Below are positions 16,444 through 23,396 of a stretch of DNA of 24,725 nt, piece after piece. Position 1 is the first letter of the stretch. Each line of letters starts with the position of its first letter. Origin of the DNA: an uncultured bacterium (GTDB lineage: Bacteria > Bacteroidota > Bacteroidia > Bacteroidales > Marinifilaceae); NCBI GenBank assembly GCA_905215395.1, contig CAJMQA010000011.1:1-24725 (forward strand), given 5' to 3'. The notes under the pieces are model-generated. The model did no database searches. It had not been told where the DNA came from and worked only from the letters and a program-made list of their open reading frames with translations. The translations under genes were made by a program, and so were the position numbers.

Positions 16444-16472
16444 GACCTCAGATTTTTTCTGAGGTCTTTTTT
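16444..16472 (+). terminator. Rho-independent terminator after the metalloprotease
   Basis: Arms GACCTCAG (16444-16451) and CTGAGGTC (16459-16466) enclose a 7-nt loop and are followed by six T. It lies 23 bp after the metalloprotease stop and closes the susCD-type operon, separating it from the mannosidase. Confidence 0.9.
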
Positions 16473-16632
16473 ATATTAAGCTTTTGGAAGTTATTGATCA
16501 GAAAAAAAATTCATCGGGTGAGTAAGTGTAATTTGTGGGATAATTGTTATAGTAGGAGCAGGATATTTCAAAATAATTTGGTTTATTTTGTGGCGGTGTA
16601 AATAGCAAATCAGAATTAATAAATACTACATT

Positions 16633-18912
16633 ATGAGACAAAAATTACTTACATTACTTACAACGTTTGCATTTGTGGTGGGAATTTTTGCCCAGGCAAT
16701 GGCGGAGAAGAAAAATTATGTGGATTATGTGAATCCATTGATGGGAACATTGTCAGAGTTTAAATTGTCAACCGGTAATACTTATCCGGCCATTGCACGT
16801 CCCTGGGGAATGAATTTCTGGGTTCCTCAGACCGGAAAAATGGGAGATGGATGGACCTATGTATATGATCATTATCGTTTACGTGGTTTTAAACAGACTC
16901 ATCAACCCAGTCCCTGGATCAATGACTACGGAATGTTTTCCATTATGCCGGTGAAAGGAATGAAGATTACGGAGGAGGAACGGGCCAGTTGGTTTTCTCA
17001 TAAAGCTGAAGTTGCAAAACCTTACTATTATAGCGTATATCTGGCAGAACATGATATTATCACAGAAATTACTCCGACCGAGCGGGCTGCTTATTTCCGG
17101 TTTACTTTTCCGGAAACGACGGATGGACATCTGGTGATCGATTCATATGACAGAGGTTCTTATATTAAAGTTATACCGGAAGAAAATAAAATTATAGGCT
17201 ATACTACCCGGAATAGCGGAGGTGTACCGGAGAATTTTAAAAACTATTTTGTAATTCTCCTCGATAAGACACCGGCTTCCTGGTCCATCTGGAAAGATGG
17301 TAAAGTATGTGACGGTAAGGAGCTGGCAGATAACCATGTGGGAGCCATTGTTGGATTTAAGACGAAACGGGGCGAGAAAATACAGGCCCGGGTGGCTTCT
17401 TCTTTTATCAGCTTTGAGCAGGCGGAGCGTAACCTGAAAGAACTGGATGGAAAGAGTTTCGATCAGGTGAAGGAAGAAGGAAAAAAGGTATGGAACGAAA
17501 CGTTGGGTGTTTTTGATGTGGATATGGATTTGGATGAAATGCGGACATTTTACTCCTGCCTGTATCGGTCGGTACTCTTCCCGCGAATGTTTTATGAGTT
17601 TGATGAAAATGGGAAAGTGGTGCATTACAGCCCCTATAACGGACAAGTTCTGCCGGGATATATGTTTACGGATACCGGTTTCTGGGATACTTTCCGTTGT
17701 TTGTTTCCCTTGTTGAACCTGGCTTATCCTTCGATGAATGCAAAAATGCAGGAGGGTTTGCTGAATACCTATAAAGAAAGTGGATTCCTGCCGGAATGGG
17801 CTTCTCCTGGGCATCGCGGCTGTATGGTCGGTAACAATTCAGCCTCTGTGGTTTCTGATGCAATCCTGAAAGATATTACACCGAAAGAAATGCAATTACC
17901 TTTGTATGAGGCCATGGTTGCGTCGGCTAACAATTGTCATCCCACTGTAAAGTCTACCGGGCGTTATGGGTATGAATATTACAATGAGCAGGGATATGTA
18001 CCTTACAATGTGGGTATAAATGAGAGTGTAGCCCGTACGCTGGAGTATGCTTATGACGATTGGTGTATTGCGCAGGTGGCGAAAAAACTGAATCGTCCTG
18101 CAAGTGAAATCGAGTTGTACACGAAACGTTCCCAGAATTATAAAAATGTTTTCGATCCTTCTCACAATCTGATGCGTGGCAAAAATAAGGATGGAGAATT
18201 CCAGTCGCCGTTTAACCCGTTGAAATGGGGAGATGCTTTCACGGAAGGAAACAGCTGGCATTACACTTGGTCTGTATTTCATGATGTCAAAGGATTGATG
18301 GGCCTGATGGGAAGCCGGGAAAATTTTGTACACATGCTGGATTCTGTATTTGCTGTTCCGCCTATTTATGATGAAAGTTATTATGGAGGTGTTATCCACG
18401 AAATCCGGGAGATGCAAATCATGAATATGGGAAACTATGCTCATGGGAACCAGCCGGTACAGCATATGATTTATCTTTATAATTATGCCGGAGAACCTTG
18501 GAAAGCCCAGTATTGGTTAAGGGAGACCATGGAGAAAATGTATCGTCCCACTCCCGACGGGTATTGCGGAGATGAGGATAACGGACAGACTTCTGCCTGG
18601 TATGTGTTCTCTGCCTTGGGATTCTATCCGGTATGTCCGGGAACTGACCAGTATGTATTGGGAGCTCCGCTGGTGCGTAAGGCCACCGTCAGACTGGAAA
18701 ACGGTAAGAACATAGAAATTTCAGCTCCGGATAACAATGACTCCAACCGGTATATTAAAAGTATGAAACTGAATAAGAAATCATACGATAAAAATTTCCT
18801 CACCTATGAAGATTTGATGAAAGGTGCCAGATTAGATTTCAAAATGAACGATGTTCCCAATTACAAGAGGGGAATAAAAACAGAGGATTTTCCTTATTCT
18901 TTTAGCAAATAA
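16633..18912 (+). CDS. GH92 family exo-alpha-mannosidase, probably alpha-1,2
   Basis: A 759-residue Ca2+-dependent, inverting glycoside hydrolase that removes mannose from high-mannose N-glycans or yeast-type mannans. A cleavable signal peptide (about 1-24, ending AQAMAE) places it in the periplasm or at the surface. Family 92 landmarks are GNTYPAIARPWGMNFW at 48-63, GFWDTFRCLFPL at 349-360, TEGNSWHYTW at 537-546 with the proposed acid Glu538, HGNQP at 604-608, and GDEDNGQTSAWY at 646-657 with base Asp647/Asp649. The spacing from Glu538 to Asp647/649 and to His589-Glu590 (in GGVIHE) equals that of the characterised alpha-1,2-mannosidase BT3990 as I remember it (Glu533, His584-Glu585, Asp642/644). 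It follows a terminator by 160 bp and should have its own promoter; TTTATTTTG at 16582-16590 is a weak -7 candidate. Confidence 0.94.
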   Translation: MRQKLLTLLTTFAFVVGIFAQAMAEKKNYVDYVNPLMGTLSEFKLSTGNTYPAIARPWGMNFWVPQTGKMGDGWTYVYDHYRLRGFKQTHQPSPWINDYGMFSIMPVKGMKITEEERASWFSHKAEVAKPYYYSVYLAEHDIITEITPTERAAYFRFTFPETTDGHLVIDSYDRGSYIKVIPEENKIIGYTTRNSGGVPENFKNYFVILLDKTPASWSIWKDGKVCDGKELADNHVGAIVGFKTKRGEKIQARVASSFISFEQAERNLKELDGKSFDQVKEEGKKVWNETLGVFDVDMDLDEMRTFYSCLYRSVLFPRMFYEFDENGKVVHYSPYNGQVLPGYMFTDTGFWDTFRCLFPLLNLAYPSMNAKMQEGLLNTYKESGFLPEWASPGHRGCMVGNNSASVVSDAILKDITPKEMQLPLYEAMVASANNCHPTVKSTGRYGYEYYNEQGYVPYNVGINESVARTLEYAYDDWCIAQVAKKLNRPASEIELYTKRSQNYKNVFDPSHNLMRGKNKDGEFQSPFNPLKWGDAFTEGNSWHYTWSVFHDVKGLMGLMGSRENFVHMLDSVFAVPPIYDESYYGGVIHEIREMQIMNMGNYAHGNQPVQHMIYLYNYAGEPWKAQYWLRETMEKMYRPTPDGYCGDEDNGQTSAWYVFSALGFYPVCPGTDQYVLGAPLVRKATVRLENGKNIEISAPDNNDSNRYIKSMKLNKKSYDKNFLTYEDLMKGARLDFKMNDVPNYKRGIKTEDFPYSFSK

Positions 18913-18928
18913 AAGTATGAGTACAGAT

Positions 18929-18963
18929 AAAGGGATGTCCCCAAAAATTGGGGACATCCCTTT
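18929..18963. terminator. Bidirectional terminator between convergent units
   Basis: Perfect 14-bp arms at 18929-18942 and 18950-18963 with a 7-nt loop. Plus-strand transcripts end in CCCTTTTATTTTT and minus-strand transcripts in CCCTTTAT, so one hairpin serves both the GH92 gene and the minus-strand regulator gene. Confidence 0.9.
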
Positions 18964-18968
18964 TATTT

Positions 18969-20621
18969 TTAGAAGTTTTTGATAAAATCGTCAAATGAAC
19001 CTTTTGTAATTTCCATTTTTTCTTTCATGCGCATTTTCTTCCGGGAAATGCTGCCTTTGGCAATGTGATAGATTGCAGCGAGTAAAGAAAGGGATAATTC
19101 CATTTTTACCAGACAGCAAAATTTTATATCATTTTCGTCCAGTTCCGGGAATTTTTGACTTAGCCGTGTTGTGAAATTATCAAAACAGGCATTTGTATTA
19201 TCAATCATCACTTGCCATTCAGCTTCGCTGATTGTTTTTATATTTTTGCTATCCAGCTCTTTTAACAGGATGGGGAGAGTGATCTCGTTTAATCTTTTGT
19301 AATAAGCTATGTTTTGATGAAGTCTTTGAACTTCCATTTTATTCCGGACGTCTTTTTCCTGTAATAATTGATATTCAATTTCTTTTTTGGCTAACCGGGC
19401 TTCAATTGCCTCCTGTTGGCTTTGGCGGATTTTCTTTTTTTGTTTTTTCTTTTCATTCTGATAGTTATAAATAATGAAGATCAGAACAATGATAGCTGTC
19501 AGAGAAATAAGCATGAATTGATAGAATTTCTCTTTTTTGTCATCCAGTTCCGATTCAAGAAGCCGGGCTTTTTGTTTTTGTTGTTTGTAAGCTTGTATGT
19601 CCTGTAAATGATCGATAAAATTTTCTTTTCTGGCCTTATTCAGGGAGTCCCGGTATTTGACGTAAAGCTCCAGGTATTGTAAGGCCTGGATGTCTTCTTT
19701 TTTTTGTTTTTTTAGTTCATATAGTTTATAAATGGCGGGTAATTTTATGCTGGGTTGGGGGGTATTCATGCAATATTTAAGATAGAATAGTGCAGAATCA
19801 GATCGGTTTAAGCGGTAGTATGCTTCGGCTTTTGCTTGATAGTATGCAGGAAGACTTTTTTCATCTTTACTGATTTGTATGGCCTGATTTATATAGTAAA
19901 GGGCTGAGTCGGGCTGGTCTGTTTGCAGGTAATTTCCGGATAAGTTTTTAAGGATTGAAGCAATTAGTTTTGATTGATTTACCGGAGCTAATCGGCGGGC
20001 TTGATGGAGCAAGGCAATGCTTTTCCGGGGAATGGAGTCCGAAAGGCTACCGGCAACTCCGTTTAAGGTGGAACAATATAATGTTGTATCGTTCAATAGT
20101 TTTGCATATTCCAGCTCTTGTCTGGCTGCGTTTAATTTTTCTTCCCTCATTGACTTGAATTGGTAAATTCTGCTCATATAGTGGTATAAAAGATATTTGG
20201 TTTTGTTGTGATTGGAAACATGGATATAATTTTCTGCTGTCTGATAATTTTCAATGGCTTCAAAGAAATAATTTTGCTGATGGAATAACCGTCCTCTCAG
20301 ATAATAAGCTTGAAAAAGCCGGGCAGAGTCCTGGAGCTTTGTATAGTAATCAATGGATATTTGCAATAAGGAATCGGTCGGAAAGATTTGTTCGTATTTT
20401 TCATCTTCCTGAAAAAGCAAAAGATAAAAAAGTGCCTGTTCCCGTCCGGACAATTGTGTCCTGTCTATTTTATTCAGGGAATCAAGAACCATTTTCTGTG
20501 AGTTGTTAATCAGTTGTTCCAGACAGAGGAGTTCGTCTATGTATTTTTCCTTCCGGAGTAAGGTATAGGTTGTCCACAAAATTAGTATGGTCAATAATAT
20601 GTAAATGGATTTTTTTACCAT
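18969..20621 (-). CDS. Membrane-anchored TPR protein with C-terminal HTH-like region, probable regulator
   Basis: A 550-residue protein of the Bacteroidetes TPR/transmembrane/HTH type. Visible in order: an N-terminal hydrophobic anchor (5-22), tetratricopeptide-like helices (about 60-330, e.g. SALYYINQAIQISKDEKSLP), a Lys/Gln-rich coiled coil (330-365), a transmembrane helix (369-386), a second coiled coil (388-440), and a C-terminal segment (494-536, DENDIKFCCLVK, then LSLLAAIYHIAKGSISRKKM) resembling a LuxR-type helix-turn-helix. This topology suggests a periplasmic sensor with a cytosolic DNA-binding tail. I chose the ATG at 20621; a TTG at 20654 opens the frame earlier but has no support. 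It lies 49 bp downstream of the SGNH-like gene and may be co-transcribed with the acylation cassette. DNA binding is inferred, not proven. Confidence 0.7.
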   Translation of the reverse strand: MVKKSIYILLTILILWTTYTLLRKEKYIDELLCLEQLINNSQKMVLDSLNKIDRTQLSGREQALFYLLLFQEDEKYEQIFPTDSLLQISIDYYTKLQDSARLFQAYYLRGRLFHQQNYFFEAIENYQTAENYIHVSNHNKTKYLLYHYMSRIYQFKSMREEKLNAARQELEYAKLLNDTTLYCSTLNGVAGSLSDSIPRKSIALLHQARRLAPVNQSKLIASILKNLSGNYLQTDQPDSALYYINQAIQISKDEKSLPAYYQAKAEAYYRLNRSDSALFYLKYCMNTPQPSIKLPAIYKLYELKKQKKEDIQALQYLELYVKYRDSLNKARKENFIDHLQDIQAYKQQKQKARLLESELDDKKEKFYQFMLISLTAIIVLIFIIYNYQNEKKKQKKKIRQSQQEAIEARLAKKEIEYQLLQEKDVRNKMEVQRLHQNIAYYKRLNEITLPILLKELDSKNIKTISEAEWQVMIDNTNACFDNFTTRLSQKFPELDENDIKFCCLVKMELSLSLLAAIYHIAKGSISRKKMRMKEKMEITKGSFDDFIKNF

Positions 20622-20627
20622 TTTGAA

Positions 20628-20643
20628 TAATAAAATTTTATTA
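20628..20643. repeat. 16-bp perfect AT palindrome before the TPR regulator gene
   Basis: TAATAAAATTTTATTA is its own reverse complement and ends 7 bp before the ATG at 20621. It could be an operator for autoregulation or simply AT-rich spacer. Confidence 0.35.
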
Positions 20644-20670
20644 CAAATGAACAAAAAATATTTCTTTTGA

Positions 20671-21693
20671 TCAAGGATGATTTACTGATTTTCTATTTTG
20701 TGCAGCGTAAATTTGTTTCAGAATTTGTTGTCCCAGAGTATCCCGGTAATGGGTTGTTTCATAGAAATTATGGATATCATTGGTATAAGTATTAATCCCG
20801 GAAAAATCAAATACGTTTTCAGAACCGAAGATCTGTTTTAGTTTTGCCAGATCTGCCGGATTAAATTGCTGTTGTGAATAATTGGGATTAATGATGATCT
20901 TAAATTGAGTATGGTGTTTTCTTATAATAGTGTAGATCTCTTTTAGTTGTTTGACGGATGCGCCGTTGACAACCGGAGGATATTCCTGATACTGTCCGCT
21001 TCTCGTATAAAATACGTAGGACCGGTTTTTCCAATATTTTACACCTATTCTCCGGATCTCGTTTTCAGAAGGATTTATTTGGTCATTGGTTAGCAGATTG
21101 CGTTGTGATGAGGTGGGGTTAATGATTCCATTCATATAGGAACGGTAATGATGAAATAATTTGTAATCCAGGTATGGAATCAGAAATTTCGGATTCAGAA
21201 ATCCTTGAAGGAAATACATTTGAAAACTAAAATTGCTCTTACCTGAAACATCAGGCGGTAATACAAACATGTAGTTGCTGGAGGGTTGTGTCTTTTGTAA
21301 CAAAGACTTGTCAAAGATAAACAGTAGATTGGAGATCGGGATGTTTTGCCGGTCGAGGGCTTTTAGTTTCTGGCATACCTCTCCGAGGCCTTCTGCATTT
21401 CCATATAAACGGATGGCTTTTCCTGCTTGCAGGTATTTTTCCCATTCCTGCGTTTTATAGGCCATCGTGCAAGAGTTGCCTAATATAAATGAATTGAAAT
21501 GCAAAGAATCCTGAAAATTCAGATAAGTCTGCCAGCCAATATAACTTTCATTTAGAAAAAGAGGATGTGTATCATAGGTTTTGTATTTACGTAAAACCTT
21601 AAAGGGGTCATTGTATATATACAGACCGATTAATAATAGAATTGGCAATATAAAACAGATACATTTGAAAATGAATTTTTTAAAGCTTTTCAT
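20671..21693 (-). CDS. SGNH-hydrolase-like, membrane-anchored protein paired with MBOAT (DltD/AlgJ-like role)
   Basis: A 340-residue protein with one N-terminal signal-anchor helix (about 7-26), so the rest is periplasmic. An SGNH-like core is suggested by FILGNSCTM (69-77, nucleophile candidate Ser74), RLYGN (95-99), and FYETTHYRDTLGQQIL near the C-terminus, where His315 occupies the usual D-x-x-H position and the acidic residue is Glu312 rather than Asp. Proteins of this layout accompany MBOAT acyltransferases and finish transfer of the acyl group to an extracellular polymer, as DltD or AlgJ/AlgX do. The start lies 3 bp after the MBOAT stop. Overall similarity to named DltD is low, so no symbol is given. 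Confidence 0.7.
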   Translation of the reverse strand: MKSFKKFIFKCICFILPILLLIGLYIYNDPFKVLRKYKTYDTHPLFLNESYIGWQTYLNFQDSLHFNSFILGNSCTMAYKTQEWEKYLQAGKAIRLYGNAEGLGEVCQKLKALDRQNIPISNLLFIFDKSLLQKTQPSSNYMFVLPPDVSGKSNFSFQMYFLQGFLNPKFLIPYLDYKLFHHYRSYMNGIINPTSSQRNLLTNDQINPSENEIRRIGVKYWKNRSYVFYTRSGQYQEYPPVVNGASVKQLKEIYTIIRKHHTQFKIIINPNYSQQQFNPADLAKLKQIFGSENVFDFSGINTYTNDIHNFYETTHYRDTLGQQILKQIYAAQNRKSVNHP

Positions 21694-21696
21694 ATA

Positions 21697-23136
21697 TCAG
21701 AATTGTAAATAGATGAAATTTTCATTACCCAGTTCTCCAAATATAAAAATGATCAGAATGATGATATAGTAAATGCTCCAGCGTACAATTCCCGGTTGCC
21801 TGCTTAAGGCATTTAACAGGTCTTTTTTAGACATGAGATATTCATACAAAAACATTAGAAAAATTCCGCATCCCAGAATAAGCAGATCATGATCTGACAT
21901 ACCTAGTTTGAATTCTTTGTAATAAGAGTTTACGTGGAAAGATATATGTTTCAGATAATACGTAATATCTGTAAGTGTTTCGAGACGGAAAAAGAGTAAG
22001 GAAAATGCAAACAGAAAATATGTTCTCAGGATATAGACTACGTTAAAGGAAATATTTCCCAGAAATTTTTTGATCCGTTCGCGGACTGTAGGGGTGAATA
22101 TCTCATAACTGACAAAAATACCCTGCAGTAATCCGTATATCATATAATTCCAGCCTGCTCCATGCCATATCCCCAAAATGGTAAAGGTGATCAGTAAGGC
22201 ATAGATAATTCCCCATTGTCCCCAATTCCGTTTGGCAGCGGCAATTGGAGAGTACAGATAATCCCGTACCCAACTGGATAAAGATATGTGCCAGCGTCTC
22301 CAGAAATCAGTGATTGTCGTAGCGACGAATGGCCGGTTGAAGTTGGGGGATAACTTCAGCCCGAACATGGCGGCGCCTCCTATGGCCATATCTGTATAAC
22401 CGGAAAAATCTGTATATAATTGCAGTGGGTATAGTAATCCGGCGAGCAGAAGCTGTAATCCGGAAGCATCCTGTACGGCATTGAACACACTATCCAGATG
22501 CGGGGCCAGACGGTCTGCAATAATGACCTTTTTCATCAGTCCGATTCCGATCAGCTTCATGCCATAGATGGTCGTTGTATAATTAAATTTCTTACTCTCC
22601 TGCAACTGTGGGAGCAGGTCATAACTTCGCTCAATAGGTCCGGACAGGAATTTCATGAAAAATAGCATGTACAACAGGAAATTTACCGGAGAGGCTTTTG
22701 CCTTTTCTTCTTCCCAGTAAATGTCAATGAGATAGGAAATGGCTTGAAAAGTGTAAAATGAAATGCCTAGTGGAAATAATACAGTAGTTTTAGGAAGATG
22801 CCAGTTAATTTCGCACCAGTTTAATAGTAATTGCAGATTTTCTTCAATAAATCCCAGATATTTGAAAAGTACCAGGGACAGGCATAAGATTATAATACCA
22901 CTGATAAATACTCTTTTCCTGGCCGTTTCCCGTTGCAGTCCGGCAAGCCATCTTCCCCAATAAAAAGTGAATACCGAAATACTCAGGGCAATGAATAGAA
23001 AAAGGACATTGAAATATCCGATAAAAAGGCAACTTCCCAGTAAAAGTACATGATATTGAAAGGATGCCTTGATACGATAGAAGATGAAAAGGCAAATAGT
23101 AAAAAAGACGATAAAAGATAATGAAGTAAACAGCAT
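21697..23136 (-). CDS. MBOAT-family membrane O-acyltransferase (AlgI/DltB type)
   Basis: A 479-residue inner-membrane protein with about ten or more helices. It carries acyl groups from a cytosolic thioester donor across the membrane to a partner or glycan outside. Signatures are FPLGISFYTFQAISYLIDIY (121-140), KFLSGPIERS (162-171), YTDFSGYTDMAIG (241-253), FNRPFVATTITDFWRRWHIS (266-285, conserved His283) and GIWHGAGWNYMIYG (322-335, catalytic-type His325). These are closer to AlgI/PatA-like MBOATs than to classical DltB in wording, but both belong to the family. It is separated by 3 bp from the carrier-protein gene upstream and 3 bp from the SGNH-like gene downstream, so the three are surely one operon. 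The carrier and adenylation genes suggest a carrier-bound donor rather than acetyl-CoA. Confidence 0.92.
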   Translation of the reverse strand: MLFTSLSFIVFFTICLFIFYRIKASFQYHVLLLGSCLFIGYFNVLFLFIALSISVFTFYWGRWLAGLQRETARKRVFISGIIILCLSLVLFKYLGFIEENLQLLLNWCEINWHLPKTTVLFPLGISFYTFQAISYLIDIYWEEEKAKASPVNFLLYMLFFMKFLSGPIERSYDLLPQLQESKKFNYTTTIYGMKLIGIGLMKKVIIADRLAPHLDSVFNAVQDASGLQLLLAGLLYPLQLYTDFSGYTDMAIGGAAMFGLKLSPNFNRPFVATTITDFWRRWHISLSSWVRDYLYSPIAAAKRNWGQWGIIYALLITFTILGIWHGAGWNYMIYGLLQGIFVSYEIFTPTVRERIKKFLGNISFNVVYILRTYFLFAFSLLFFRLETLTDITYYLKHISFHVNSYYKEFKLGMSDHDLLILGCGIFLMFLYEYLMSKKDLLNALSRQPGIVRWSIYYIIILIIFIFGELGNENFIYLQF

Positions 23137-23139
23137 TGA

Positions 23140-23382
23140 TTATTTCGTTTTACTTTGAATAGAGCTATATAGATCACCTACATGCCTGAATTTTAAAATT
23201 TCCCGTAATCCGAAACGAATATTAAAATGTTTTTCGATGGCGGTGATTAAACGCATGTTGGACAAGGAGTCCCAGCCTTCAATGTCCTTGGCTGTTGTTT
23301 CTGCTGTCAACAGAATGTCCTGTTTTTTTAATACCTCGCGAAAAATGGGTGTGAGTTCGTTCAAAATTTCTTCAGTCTCCAT
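23140..23382 (-). CDS. Acyl/peptidyl carrier protein (DltC-like role)
   Basis: An 80-residue four-helix carrier protein. The phosphopantetheine attachment Ser is Ser39 in GWDSLSNMRL (36-45), followed by the typical helix II and ITAIEKHFNIRF. It would accept the adenylated substrate from the neighbouring ligase as a thioester and present it to the MBOAT protein. It starts 14 bp after the ligase stop and ends 3 bp before the MBOAT start. This is not the housekeeping fatty-acid carrier: fab genes are absent and the sequence is of the DSLSN type used in dedicated ligase/carrier pairs. Amino-acid rather than acyl loading is inferred from the ligase. Confidence 0.9.
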   Translation of the reverse strand: METEEILNELTPIFREVLKKQDILLTAETTAKDIEGWDSLSNMRLITAIEKHFNIRFGLREILKFRHVGDLYSSIQSKTK

Positions 23383-23396
23383 GGTATTAGATAAAA

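Noticed and set aside
17143..17814. 223-codon minus-strand frame opposite the GH92 gene
   Set aside because: It is a shadow of a conserved GH92 coding region with no recognisable domain and no promoter.
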